Below, piece after piece: positions 52,657 to 63,485 of a stretch of DNA of 64,000 bases. Both the position numbers and the translations under genes were made by a program. The stretch lies in the NCBI RefSeq assembly GCF_016907545.1, contig NZ_JAFBCD010000001.1:372001-436000 (forward strand), read 5' to 3'. Under the pieces are notes generated by a model. That model did no database searches and was not told where the DNA came from. It saw nothing but the letters and a program-made list of their open reading frames with translations. Each line of letters starts with the position of its first letter. Position 1 is the first letter of the stretch. Source of the stretch: Paenarthrobacter ilicis. GTDB lineage: Bacteria > Actinomycetota > Actinomycetes > Actinomycetales > Micrococcaceae.

Positions 52657-53367
52657 TCAGACCGATACCGGACGCTGCCGGACAGTACGTTGTTCAATGT
52701 CCTTGACCCTGCCGCTTGCCTGCACCAGCCGCTGCACGTAAACACCAGGGGTGACCACGTGGTTGGGGTCCAGCATTCCGGGCTCCACAATCACCTCGGC
52801 CTCCGCTATGGTCACTGCACCGGCAGTAGCCACTACGGGGTTGAAGTTCCGTGCCGTAAACCGGTAGGTCAGGTTGCCGTCGGTGTCTGCGGTGTGTGCA
52901 TGAACCAGCGCGACGTCGGCGGTGATGGCGCGCTCGCGGACGTACGTGACGCCGTCGAACTCTTCCAGCGGCTTGCCTTCGGCCACCAGGGTGCCCACGC
53001 CGGTACGCGTGTAGAACGCCGGGATGCCGGCGCCGCCCGCCCGGAGCCGCTCCGCCAGCGTTCCCTGCGGCGTGAACTCGACCTCAAGTTGCCCTGCCAG
53101 GTACTGCTCGGCGAACAGCTTGTTCTCGCCCACGTAGGAAGCGATGACCTTCCGGACCTGGCCGGCCTCGATCAGGACACCCAACCCCTTCCCATCGACT
53201 CCCATGTTGTTGGAAACGATGGTGAGGTCCTTGGCCCCGGACTCCCGGACGGCATCGATCAGGTCTGCGGGGATCCCACTGAGGCCAAAGCCCCCGACGG
53301 CGATGGTCAGGCCATCTGCCATGAGGCCGTGAAGCGCTTGTGCGGCGTCCGGTTGCATCTTGGACAT
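52657..53367 (-). CDS. 3-oxoacid CoA-transferase, alpha subunit
   Basis: A 236-residue subunit with [24 protein letters not shown] (coenzyme A binding loop), [70 protein letters not shown], all typical of ScoA. ATG 53367 is preceded by GGAGG at nine bases. It is the first gene of the operon and is divergent from an IclR regulator. Succinyl-CoA:acetoacetate transferase is the best match; 3-oxoadipate transferase remains possible. Confidence 0.93.
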   Translation of the reverse strand: MSKMQPDAAQALHGLMADGLTIAVGGFGLSGIPADLIDAVRESGAKDLTIVSNNMGVDGKGLGVLIEAGQVRKVIASYVGENKLFAEQYLAGQLEVEFTPQGTLAERLRAGGAGIPAFYTRTGVGTLVAEGKPLEEFDGVTYVRERAITADVALVHAHTADTDGNLTYRFTARNFNPVVATAGAVTIAEAEVIVEPGMLDPNHVVTPGVYVQRLVQASGRVKDIEQRTVRQRPVSV

Positions 53368-53399
53368 GGGGAACTCCTCCTTGAGCTGACGGATTGGCA

Positions 53400-53412
53400 T
53401 CCACTTTGTGGA
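53400..53412. promoter_or_regulatory. IclR-type operator near the CoA-transferase start
   Basis: TCCACTTTGTGGA is a perfect palindrome with 5-bp arms, 32 bp before the alpha-subunit start. A closely related 13-mer, TCCACATTATGGA, lies at 53511-53523. Confidence 0.6.
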
Positions 53413-53481
53413 CGCTGGGTGATCCTGGTTTGAGCCTAGGTAATGGCTGGGAGTGGGTCAACGCATGAAGGCTGGATATCA

Positions 53482-53523
53482 TCATGGTGTGGACCGATCT
53501 CATCCAGAGATCCACATTATGGA
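53482..53523. promoter_or_regulatory. Two further IclR-type sites before the regulator gene
   Basis: TCCACATTATGGA (53511-53523) repeats the palindrome at 53400-53412 with three central changes. A weaker copy TCATGGTGTGGA starts at 53482. With the site near the CoA-transferase gene they frame the divergent promoter region and suggest that the adjacent IclR protein controls both directions. Confidence 0.5.
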
Positions 53524-53545
53524 CACTTTTCAGAGGGAGTTGTCG

Positions 53546-54310
53546 ATGCCGGTGCAGGGAGCCCAAGTGGTGGGCCGGGTGGCGCAGCTGCTGCGGCTGG
53601 TAGGCCGCAAGCCTGAGGGGATGTCCCTGGCCGGCGTGGTCCGTGAATCCGGCCTCACACGTCCCACCGTCCACCGGCTGCTGAGCTCCCTTGCCGCCGA
53701 GGGCTTGTTGGAGCATCAGCCCAGTACCGGCAAATGGGTGTTGGGGCCGGAGATCTTCCTGCTGGGTTCCGTGGCAGCAGCCCGCTTCCCCATGGAGGAC
53801 ATCGCCAGGCCCTCACTGCGCAGGCTTGCCGCGGAAACAGGGGAAAGCGCGTTCTTCTCCATCCGTCGCGGGAACGAAACCGTGTGCGTGCTCAGGGAAG
53901 AAGGCTCGTTTCCGGTCCGGTCCTTCGTGCTGCACGAGGGCGTCCGGTTCCCGTTGGGCGTGGCATCCGCAGGAACCGCCATCATGGCCTTCCTGCCTCC
54001 ACAGGAGCAGGAGGAACTGCTGAATGACTGGCCCACGCATTCCGGGAGTTTCGCGGAAGGGCACTCCGCGGAGGTGGTGAAATCCAACCTGGAACGGACG
54101 CGGTTGGCGGGCTACTCCGTCAACCCGGGACTGATCCTGGAGGGCAGCTGGGGAATGGGTGCCGCGGTGTTTGATACCCAGGGCAGGCCCGCGTGGGCCT
54201 TGTCATTGACCGGAATCGAGCCCCGGTTCCGGCCCGAGCGGCAAGAGTTCCTGGGCAAGCTGCTGTTGGAGGAAGCCCACCGGATGACTTCCGGATTGCA
54301 GGTGCGTTAG
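53546..54310 (+). CDS. IclR-family regulator of the CoA-transferase operon
   Basis: The 254-residue protein has a winged helix-turn-helix (about 8-70: VGRVAQLLRLVGRKPEGMSLAGVVRESGLTRPTVHRLLSSLAAEGLL) and an IclR effector domain (ESAFFSIRRGNETVCVLREEG, FPLGVASAGTAIMAFLP). ATG 53546 has AGAGGGAG about seven bases upstream; longer frames would overlap an operator-like site. It is divergent from the CoA-transferase/thiolase operon. Effector unknown, perhaps a 3-oxoacid or an aromatic precursor as in PcaR/PobR relatives. Confidence 0.9.
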   Translation: MPVQGAQVVGRVAQLLRLVGRKPEGMSLAGVVRESGLTRPTVHRLLSSLAAEGLLEHQPSTGKWVLGPEIFLLGSVAAARFPMEDIARPSLRRLAAETGESAFFSIRRGNETVCVLREEGSFPVRSFVLHEGVRFPLGVASAGTAIMAFLPPQEQEELLNDWPTHSGSFAEGHSAEVVKSNLERTRLAGYSVNPGLILEGSWGMGAAVFDTQGRPAWALSLTGIEPRFRPERQEFLGKLLLEEAHRMTSGLQVR

Positions 54311-54320
54311 GCCATTCAGG

Positions 54321-54920
54321 TCAGGCCCGGCCCACACCGGGGTCCAGGTCCAGGCGCATGAGGACCCGCGGGAAACCGTTGAGCACTGAGGTTGTCTGGG
54401 CTACCTTCTTGAAACCCGCCTTTTCGAAGAGCCGGCGTGTTCCAACGTAGGCCATGGTCAGGTCCACCTTCCCGCCCTTGTTGTCCACGGGGTAGCCCTC
54501 GATCACCGGGGCCCCGTTGGCCTTGGCAAACTCGATGGCACCCCGGAGCAGTTGATGGGAAATTCCCTTTCCGCGATGCCCCGGCTTGACCCGGATGCAC
54601 CAGACAGACCACACCTCGGCGTCGTCAACGGCAGGAATCTTCCGGTTCCTGGCAAAGGCGGTGTCCGCTCTTGGGTGGACCGCTGCCCACCCGACTACTT
54701 CGTCGCCGTCGTACGCCAGAACGCCCGGGGGAGGATCCTCGGCGACCAGCTTCTTCACGTAGTCACCGCGGGCTTCGCGCTGCAAACTGAGATTCAGCTG
54801 TGACGGGATCCGGTAGCTGAGGCACCAGCACACGTTGGCATCCGGACGCTTGGGACCAACCATGGTCCTGACGTCATCGAACACGGTTGCCGGGCGAACC
54901 TCGATAGCCATGCCGCCCAT
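54321..54920 (-). CDS. GNAT-family N-acetyltransferase
   Basis: A 199-residue cytoplasmic enzyme with a GNAT core: VLAYDGDEVVGWAAVHPRADT (strand 4), VWCIRVKPGHRGKGISHQLLRGAIEFAKANGA (acetyl-CoA loop, R/Q-x-x-G-x-G/A region HRGKGIS near 116) and EGYPVDNKGGKVDLTMAYVGTRRLFEKAGFKKVA. This form is common in actinobacteria, but its acceptor is unknown. GGAGG is placed six bases before ATG 54920. It converges with the IclR gene, 10 bp between stops. Confidence 0.88.
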   Translation of the reverse strand: MGGMAIEVRPATVFDDVRTMVGPKRPDANVCWCLSYRIPSQLNLSLQREARGDYVKKLVAEDPPPGVLAYDGDEVVGWAAVHPRADTAFARNRKIPAVDDAEVWSVWCIRVKPGHRGKGISHQLLRGAIEFAKANGAPVIEGYPVDNKGGKVDLTMAYVGTRRLFEKAGFKKVAQTTSVLNGFPRVLMRLDLDPGVGRA

Positions 54921-55151
54921 CCTAGACCTCCGCCGCCGGACGCTGGATACCTGCGGCGGGACGGGGATTGGAAAGATTTAAAAAACTTTTTTCAATCCGC
55001 ACCCATCCATCCCATCCCAACCGCCGAATAGCTGGTGAGACACAAACAAGCCGGTGACGCAGACGCAAGTGAAGCACAAGCAAAGCCGGGCCGCCCGTGT
55101 CCCACAACCGATGGAACCAACGCCCAGGTTCCGCAGAACAAGGAGAATGAC

Positions 55152-55844
55152 ATGTTGTCCACAAAGCGCCCCGCCCTCGCCTTCGTTGGCCTCACTGCAG
55201 CCGCACTTATGGGACTCACGGCCTGTGGTGGCTCCAGCACTACCAGCACACCGGCCTCGTCCTCCCCGGCTCCCATGAGCTCCTCTGCCGCTCCGTCGTC
55301 CATGGCGCCGTCGCCGTCGTCGTCCCCCATGAGCAGCGCCGCCATGGATCCCGCCGCCAACCTTGTAGGCCCCGGCTGCGCCGGCTACGCCGCACAGGTT
55401 CCGGACGGTGCCGGTTCGGTCTCAGGAATGGCCAAGGACCCGGTAGCAACCGCTGCTTCCAACAACCCGCTGCTCAAGACCCTCACCGCCGCTGTCTCGG
55501 GCAAGCTCAACCCCAAGGTTGACCTGGTCTCCACCCTGAACGGCAGCGAATTCACGGTGTTCGCACCGGTTGATGACGCCTTCGCAAAGATCGACCCGGC
55601 CACCATCGAAACGCTCAAGACCGATGATGCCCTGCTGAGCAAGATCCTCACCTACCACGTAGTCCCCGGCCAGCTGTCCCCGGACAAGATCGTAGGCACC
55701 CACAAGACTGTCCAGGGTGGCGAAGTGACTGTCGCAGGCACCAAGGACGCCCTCACCGTGAATGGCGCCAACGTCATCTGCGGTGGCGTCCAGACCGCCA
55801 ACGCCACGGTGTACCTGGTTGACTCGGTGCTGATGCCCAAGTAA
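55152..55844 (+). CDS. Fasciclin-domain lipoprotein
   Basis: The 230-residue protein has a lipoprotein signal ([18 protein letters not shown], lipobox LTAC), a Ser/Pro/Ala/Met-rich spacer (about 27-65) and a fasciclin domain (about 75-230). In that domain the two conserved segments are seen: [18 protein letters not shown] and the end [22 protein letters not shown], with [13 protein letters not shown] between them. These surface proteins resemble mycobacterial MPT70/MPT83 and mediate adhesion. AGGAG is six bases before ATG 55152. It is monocistronic and closed by a strong terminator. Two Cys in the mature domain may pair. Confidence 0.9.
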   Translation: MLSTKRPALAFVGLTAAALMGLTACGGSSTTSTPASSSPAPMSSSAAPSSMAPSPSSSPMSSAAMDPAANLVGPGCAGYAAQVPDGAGSVSGMAKDPVATAASNNPLLKTLTAAVSGKLNPKVDLVSTLNGSEFTVFAPVDDAFAKIDPATIETLKTDDALLSKILTYHVVPGQLSPDKIVGTHKTVQGGEVTVAGTKDALTVNGANVICGGVQTANATVYLVDSVLMPK

Positions 55845-55879
55845 GCCCGGCAACTCCCGCAATAACCTGGAGTAACCAC

Positions 55880-55912
55880 AAAGCAGCCCCGGATCAGATC
55901 CGGGGCTGCTTT
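55880..55912. terminator. Symmetric intrinsic terminator
   Basis: AAAGCAGCCCCGGATC and GATCCGGGGCTGCTTT form a perfect 16-bp stem around one base, between converging genes. The A and T feet serve both strands, although the T-run is only three. Confidence 0.85.
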
Positions 55913-55937
55913 GCTGTGTCTACGGATGAAGCGGTGG

Positions 55938-57854
55938 TCAGTGGTCTTTTGCTGGGCGGTCAACAGCGGGGATGCCGGCGGTGTGGGTGCCACCGGGGCA
56001 GTCGTCGTCGGCGCACTTTTCAACGCAGTCGTGCTTGGTGACCAGGCCAAACTGAACGCTGCCGTGCTGTTCCATGCCGGAACTTATGGCCCGTTCCACC
56101 ACTGAAGTAGCAAGACGGCGGCGCAGGGTCAGTGGATCGCGGCGCAGGTCCTTCACCAGGGCGAAGCAGAGCAGCAACATCACAATAATGAACGGCAGTG
56201 CCGCCACGATCGTGACCCGTTGGAGCCCGGAGAGGGCTTCGGATGGTTCGTCGCCACCTGCCAGCAGCATGACGGCAGCCACTGCACCGGTGAGGCAACC
56301 CCAGAAAATGACGACTCCGCGGCGTGGATGTTCCGCTCCATTGGAGCTCAGCGATCCCATCACAATCGATGCGGCATCGGCTCCGGTGACAAAGAAGATC
56401 GCCACCAGGACCATTGCCAGCACGATCACGGCGGCAGTGAGCCATTCCGGCATGCCCAGGTTCTTGACCAGATCGAAGAGTGCGCCATCAAAGTTGATGG
56501 ATGGTGCGCCGTTGACCATGGTCACCAGGCCGGGAGTGCCGGCCTTGTCCGCCTCCTGCTGCACGTTGAACGCGGCTCCACCAAAGATGCAGAACCAGAT
56601 CACGCTGACGATGCTGGGTACCAGCAGCACGCCGGTGACGAACTGGCGGATAGTGCGGCCGCGGCTGATGCGTGCAATGAAGAGCCCAACGAAGGGCGTC
56701 CAGGAAATCCACCAGGCCCAGTAGAAAATGGTCCAGCTGGTCAACCAGCTGCGCAGTGCTTCATCTCCCACGGCTTCGGTACGGGAGGACATCTCGGCAA
56801 GATCCCGTGCGTAGTCACCAATCGCCGAGGGGAACAGGTTGAGAATGAAGAGCGTGGGGCCGGCGATGAACACGATGATGGCCAGCACCACGGCCAGGAC
56901 CATGTTGATGTTGGAGAGCCACTGGATGCCCTTGCTGATGCCGGAGACTGCGGAGGCCACGAAGCAGAACGTCAGGATGGCCACGATAACAACCAGCACC
57001 GGGGTGCCCACTTCGCCAAGCCAGCCATTGGAGGTCATGCCACTGCCGATCTGCAGTGCGCCCAGGCCCAGCGATGCGGCGGTGCCGAAGAGGGTGGCGA
57101 ATATGGCGAGGATGTTGATGAACTTGCCTACGGGTCCCTCCACCATCCGGATGCCGAACAGGGACGTGAAGGCAGCCGACACGAGCTGTTTCCGGCCCAA
57201 GCGGTACGTGCCGTACGCCATGGCAATGCCCACCACTGCGTACATGGCCCAGGGGTGCAGGGTCCAGTGGAAGAGCGAGGTGGCCATGGCTGTTTGGACG
57301 GCTGCGGGGGTGCGGCCATCCACCGTGCCGGGAGGCGGGGAGATGTAGTGGAAGAGCGGCTCGGCCACACCGTAGAACATGAGGCCGATGCCCATTCCCG
57401 CGGCGAACATCATGGATACCCAGGAGACGGTCCTGAATTCCGGTTTTTCACCGTCCTTCCCCAAGGGAATGTTGCCGAACTTGCCCAGGGCAAGCCAGAG
57501 GACGAACACCACGAACAGTGATGCGAGGACCATGAACAGCCAGCCCGTGTATTCCATGACCCAGTTCAGGGCACCCTTGGAAGTCTCGGACAGGCTGTCC
57601 CTTCCCACAAAGCCCCAGACCACGAAGGCGACGGCGATGGCGCCCGTGATTCCGAAGGTGACTTTGTCGAGGGTAAGTTTGCGGTTCCGGCGGGCTGAAA
57701 CAGCCTGCTCGGTCTTGGCATGGCGCAGTTCTTCCAGGATTTCCGCGTATTCGGCTGAATCAGGAAGGGGTTCTGCACCTCCGTCCTCAGCGTCGAGGAT
57801 TGCGGATTCAATAGTGTCGGGTGAATCAGATCTGGTATCGCTGTTTGTAGCCAT
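55938..57854 (-). CDS. BCCT-family carrier (betaine/choline/carnitine type)
   Basis: A 638-residue membrane protein with a charged cytoplasmic N-terminus of about 75 residues and twelve helices. Family signatures are GMGIGLMFYGVAEPLFHYISPP (helix 3 region with the Gly-rich stretch and aromatic box), LHPWAMYAVVGIAMAYGTYRLG, and WAWWISWTPFVGLFIARISRGRTIRQF (Trp motif of helix 8). The C-terminal tail has a small Cys cluster (HDCVEKCADDDC), unusual for the family. ATG 57854 has AAAGGA nine bases upstream. Its position beside a one-carbon oxidation operon suggests uptake of glycine betaine or a related methylated amine as carbon source as well as osmolyte. Confidence 0.93.
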   Translation of the reverse strand: MATNSDTRSDSPDTIESAILDAEDGGAEPLPDSAEYAEILEELRHAKTEQAVSARRNRKLTLDKVTFGITGAIAVAFVVWGFVGRDSLSETSKGALNWVMEYTGWLFMVLASLFVVFVLWLALGKFGNIPLGKDGEKPEFRTVSWVSMMFAAGMGIGLMFYGVAEPLFHYISPPPGTVDGRTPAAVQTAMATSLFHWTLHPWAMYAVVGIAMAYGTYRLGRKQLVSAAFTSLFGIRMVEGPVGKFINILAIFATLFGTAASLGLGALQIGSGMTSNGWLGEVGTPVLVVIVAILTFCFVASAVSGISKGIQWLSNINMVLAVVLAIIVFIAGPTLFILNLFPSAIGDYARDLAEMSSRTEAVGDEALRSWLTSWTIFYWAWWISWTPFVGLFIARISRGRTIRQFVTGVLLVPSIVSVIWFCIFGGAAFNVQQEADKAGTPGLVTMVNGAPSINFDGALFDLVKNLGMPEWLTAAVIVLAMVLVAIFFVTGADAASIVMGSLSSNGAEHPRRGVVIFWGCLTGAVAAVMLLAGGDEPSEALSGLQRVTIVAALPFIIVMLLLCFALVKDLRRDPLTLRRRLATSVVERAISSGMEQHGSVQFGLVTKHDCVEKCADDDCPGGTHTAGIPAVDRPAKDH

Positions 57855-58057
57855 GAGCGGGTCCTTTGCTCGGCGAGTCATGGTCTTGCGTTATTGGCGG
57901 ACCGGCGTTGGGAGCCGGAAGGGTTGACCGCGACCGGAGGGGATTCAGCGGCCCGATCCCGGCATGCGTTCCGCAGGGATCAACAACGTTCGCGGTATGC
58001 AACAGAGTGCGCTCCGTCACACCCAAAGTCAAGGGTTTTCGGCTCTTTGAAGGCAAT

Positions 58058-58096
58058 TTGATATATCAATTGGCTTTGATAGATATGTTTCATATC
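58058..58096. promoter_or_regulatory. Paired AT-rich palindromes between the IclR and BCCT genes
   Basis: TTGATATATCAA (58058-58069) and GATATGTTTCATATC (58082-58096) are two perfect inverted repeats in an AT-rich island of otherwise GC-rich DNA. Downstream on the minus strand TTGACT (58032-58027) could serve as a -35 box for the carrier gene. They are likely binding sites of the adjacent IclR regulator. Confidence 0.6.
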
Positions 58097-58126
58097 ATGG
58101 CGGCTATTGCACATGGCGCGGCCGCG

Positions 58127-58933
58127 CTAGAGCCCGCGGAAACCCATCTTGGCGCTGATGGCCAGCCCCGCTTCGCGAAGACCGTCGATGAGTCCGGGTT
58201 GCTCTTCAGGCGAGAATCGGAACGCCGGACCCGAGATACTGACTGCCGCTATGACGGCACCGGTGTGGTTGAAGACAGGGACGGCGACGGCGGTGAGTCC
58301 GATCTCGAATTCCCCGCGAACCACTGCATAGCCCTGGTTGGCGATCTCCTCCAGCTGCCGTTCCAGCTTTGTCCGGTTGGTGACGGTGGTGGCGGTGCGG
58401 GCGGGCAGGCCTACAGCGTGGAATACCTGCGTCCGTTCGTCAGTGGTCAGTGCAGCCAGGAGAACCTTGCCGCTGGAGGTGGCATGCAAGGGAGTCAAGC
58501 CGCCAACCCAGTCATACGTGGCCAGGGTGGAGGGACCCATGGCCTGGTCCACGTTGACCGCATAGTTTGAGCGCAGCACGGCAAGGTTGACCGTCTCTTT
58601 GTACTCGGCGGCCAACGATTCCAAGACCTCGCGGGCTTCACGAACAACGCTGAGCCGGCCCGGAATGGAGGTGGCCAGCCGGAGGATGCCGAAGCCCAGC
58701 TGGTACTTGCCGCGTTCGCTGTCCTGCCTGACCAGCTCGCGGTGCACCAGCGAGCCCACCAGCCGGGATACGGTGGACTTGTGCACGCCCATTTCCTCGG
58801 CGATTTCACTGGCGCCGGCGTCGCCTTTGCGGGCGATGATTTCCAGGATCTGGAGGGCGCGGTCCACCGACTGGACGCCACCTGCCTGGGCGTCCAGCTC
58901 CTTGTCACCGTCCGGGGTGCTGCGTGCGGCCAT
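58127..58933 (-). CDS. IclR-family regulator of the one-carbon/betaine genes
   Basis: A protein of 268 residues from ATG 58933, after GAGG; an ATG three codons upstream is equally open. It has a winged helix-turn-helix (about 22-80: VQSVDRALQILEIIARKGDAGASEIAEEMGVHKSTVSRLVGSL) and an effector domain with NVDQAMGPSTLATYDWVGGLTPLHATSSGKVLLAAL and YAVVRGEFEIGLTAVAVPVFNHTGAVIAAVSISGP. It is placed 36 bp after formaldehyde dehydrogenase and before the BCCT gene on the same strand, with AT-rich palindromes beyond its stop. It probably links both transcription units to a betaine-derived signal. Confidence 0.9.
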   Translation of the reverse strand: MAARSTPDGDKELDAQAGGVQSVDRALQILEIIARKGDAGASEIAEEMGVHKSTVSRLVGSLVHRELVRQDSERGKYQLGFGILRLATSIPGRLSVVREAREVLESLAAEYKETVNLAVLRSNYAVNVDQAMGPSTLATYDWVGGLTPLHATSSGKVLLAALTTDERTQVFHAVGLPARTATTVTNRTKLERQLEEIANQGYAVVRGEFEIGLTAVAVPVFNHTGAVIAAVSISGPAFRFSPEEQPGLIDGLREAGLAISAKMGFRGL

Positions 58934-58969
58934 GGTCCTCATCCTAGACGGGCCGCACGCAGCCCCGGT

Positions 58970-60187
58970 CTACGACTTCACATAGCCATTGGGGTTCAGG
59001 ACGAACTTGGTGGCGGCGCCGGCGTCGAACTCCGCGTAGCCGCGGGGAGCGTCTTCCAGCGGGATGGCCTGGGCGTTGACGGCCTTGGCGATCTGGACCT
59101 TGTCATGCAGGATGGCCATCATCAGCTGGCGGTTGTACTTCATCACCGGGCACTGGCCTGTGGTGAAGGACAGGGACTTGGCCCAGCCGGTTCCCAGCGA
59201 GAGCGAGAGGGAACCGTGCTTGGCTGCCTCATCGATTCCGCCCGGATCGCCGGTGACGTAGAGGCCGGGAATGCCCAGCGCGCCACCTGCGGCGGTGATG
59301 TCCATGAGGGAGTTCAGAACCGTTGCCGGTGCCTCGTGGGAAGCGTCCTTGCCGTGGCCGCGGGCCTCGAAGCCCACGGCGTCAACGCCGCAGTCCACTT
59401 CGGGAACCCCCAGGATCTGCTCAATCTGGTCCTTGGGATCACCCTTGGATACATTGACGGTTTCGCAGCCAAAGGACCGCGCCTGGGCCAGGCGGTCTTC
59501 GTTCATGTCGCCCACAATCACGACGGCGGCCCCCAACAGTTGGGCGCCAACGGCAGCGGCGATGCCCACGGGGCCTGCTCCGGCAACGTACACGGTGGAG
59601 CCCACGCCCACGCCGGCGGTGACTGCGCCGTGGAAGCCTGTGGGGAAGATGTCCGAGAGCATGGTCAGGTCCATGATCTTTTCCAGTGCCTGGTCCCGAT
59701 CCGGGAAGCGCAGCAGGTTCCAGTCTGCGTAGGGGACCAGGACGTACTCGGCCTGCCCTCCCACCCAACCGCCCATGTCCACGTAGCCGTAGGCACTTCC
59801 GGGGCGGTCCGGGTTGACGTTGAGGCAGATACCGGTCTTCTGTTCCTTGCAGTTCCGGCAGCGTCCGCAGGAGATGTTGAAGGGAACGGAGACGATGTCG
59901 CCTACCTTGATGAACTCGACGTCGGGTCCCACCTCCACCACTTCGCCGGTGATTTCGTGTCCAAGGACCAGGTCCTTCGGTGCCGTGGTGCGGCCACGGA
60001 CCATGTGCTGGTCAGAGCCGCAGATGTTGGTGGTGACCGTCCTCAGGATGACACCATGGGGAACTTTCCTGCCCACGTTGGCTGGGTTCACACCCGGCCC
60101 ATCCTTCAACTCGAAGGTCGGATACTCGGTGTTAATGATTTCTACGACACCGGGTTCCTTGTAGGCGACTGCTTTGTTTCCTGACAT
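58970..60187 (-). CDS. fdhA: Formaldehyde dehydrogenase, glutathione-independent
   Basis: The 405-residue enzyme oxidises formaldehyde to formate with NAD+, without glutathione. It is a zinc alcohol dehydrogenase relative: catalytic zinc region NICGSDQHMVRGRTT and GHEITGEV (about 54-80), structural zinc cysteines CGRCRNCKEQKTGIC (about 107-121), and the NAD fold VYVAGAGPVGIAAAVGAQLLGA. The insert GFHGAVTAGVGVGS and the long C-terminal region agree with Pseudomonas putida FdhA. It is read after the FdhF/YdeP gene, 45 bp away. Here it should detoxify formaldehyde from oxidative demethylation. Confidence 0.93.
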   Translation of the reverse strand: MSGNKAVAYKEPGVVEIINTEYPTFELKDGPGVNPANVGRKVPHGVILRTVTTNICGSDQHMVRGRTTAPKDLVLGHEITGEVVEVGPDVEFIKVGDIVSVPFNISCGRCRNCKEQKTGICLNVNPDRPGSAYGYVDMGGWVGGQAEYVLVPYADWNLLRFPDRDQALEKIMDLTMLSDIFPTGFHGAVTAGVGVGSTVYVAGAGPVGIAAAVGAQLLGAAVVIVGDMNEDRLAQARSFGCETVNVSKGDPKDQIEQILGVPEVDCGVDAVGFEARGHGKDASHEAPATVLNSLMDITAAGGALGIPGLYVTGDPGGIDEAAKHGSLSLSLGTGWAKSLSFTTGQCPVMKYNRQLMMAILHDKVQIAKAVNAQAIPLEDAPRGYAEFDAGAATKFVLNPNGYVKS

Positions 60188-60232
60188 GACACTCCTTTGT
60201 GGGCTGGTGGTGCGGAAAATGTGGGGCTGGAT

Positions 60233-62551
<2,319 letters not shown>

Positions 62552-62561
62552 GGGAGACCCT

Positions 62562-63485
62562 TCAGATCCGGGAAGTGGAAGCGGCCAGCAACCCGCTGCG
62601 GGACTGCTGCCGGGCGGCTTCCACGGTGTGCAGGAGCAGGAGCGCGGTGGTGACCGAACCAACCCCGCCGGGAACCGGCGACAATCCAGCGGCCGCCCCG
62701 GTGACGCTTGCCTCGTCCACGTCCCCCACCAGGGAACCGTCGGGCAGGACATTGGTGCCGACGTCCACCACCACCGTATGGGACGAGACGTGGCTGCCGT
62801 TGAGCAGCCCGGTCCGCCCTGCCGCCACCACCACGACGTCGGCCGGTTTGGTATGGCGCGCCAGGTCACCTGTCTTGGAGTGGCACATGGTGACCGTTGC
62901 GTCCTTGGCCAGCAGCAGCAGGGACAGCGGCTTGCCCACCACGGCGGAGCGTCCGACGACGGCAACGTCCTTTCCAGCCACCGGAACCGTGTAGTGGTCC
63001 AACAGTTCCACCACGGCCCGCGCTGTGGCGGGCGCGAAGGCAGGCTGGCCCACTGCCAGCCGGCCCAGGCTCAGCGGGTTGGCGCCGTCGATGTCCTTCT
63101 CCGGAGCGATGAGTCCCACCAGCCTTTCGGCTGCCACGCCGGAGGGGAGCGGGGTCTGCAGAATGATGCCGTTGACGGACGGATCCGAGCCAAGGTCCCG
63201 GAGCACGCCCGCAATCGCCTCTTCAGTGGCATCCGGGCCAAGATCGATAATCCTGCAATCAATCCCTATGCGCTCTGCTGAACGTTCGATCGAACCGACA
63301 TACCAGAGTGTCGACTCGTCGCCCGTGGCCACCACAACGGCCAGGGCAGTGCGCTGCCCTTTCCGGTCCGGATTCCCGGCATCCAGCAGGTCCAGGGTGC
63401 GCTGCTTGATGACCGACGCCAACTCTTTGCCTGACAGCACCGCAGTGTCCGTCCTGGAAGGATCCACAGCATTCACAGCGTTCAC
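62562..63485 (-). CDS. folD: FolD-like methylenetetrahydrofolate dehydrogenase, catalytic Lys missing
   Basis: The 307-residue protein is a FolD homologue: YVGSIERSAERIGI (about 62-75), GIILQTPLPSG (substrate Gln kept), APEKDIDGANPLSLGRL (Asp kept), VAVVGRSAVVGKPLSLLLL (NADP loop) and VGTNVLPDGSLVGDVD, SPVPGGVGSVTTALLL. In E. coli FolD the first motif reads YVASKRKACE, whose Lys54 is needed for cyclohydrolase activity; here Ile66 takes that place, and the usual PCTP is PATA. It overlaps the cyclohydrolase-like gene upstream as ATGA. It may therefore be a dehydrogenase only, oxidising methylene- to methenyl-tetrahydrofolate. Confidence 0.9.
   Translation of the reverse strand: MNAVNAVDPSRTDTAVLSGKELASVIKQRTLDLLDAGNPDRKGQRTALAVVVATGDESTLWYVGSIERSAERIGIDCRIIDLGPDATEEAIAGVLRDLGSDPSVNGIILQTPLPSGVAAERLVGLIAPEKDIDGANPLSLGRLAVGQPAFAPATARAVVELLDHYTVPVAGKDVAVVGRSAVVGKPLSLLLLAKDATVTMCHSKTGDLARHTKPADVVVVAAGRTGLLNGSHVSSHTVVVDVGTNVLPDGSLVGDVDEASVTGAAAGLSPVPGGVGSVTTALLLLHTVEAARQQSRSGLLAASTSRI

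Noticed and set aside
50715..53367. Definite assignment as the pcaIJF end of the 3-oxoadipate pathway
   Set aside because: The transferase subunits look ScoAB-like and the thiolase is of SCP-x type; no other pca gene is present, so the substrate was left open.
62552..62965. Extension of the FdhF/YdeP frame upstream into folD
   Set aside because: The added 138 codons overlap folD in another frame and look like its shadow; a good ribosome site precedes ATG 62551.
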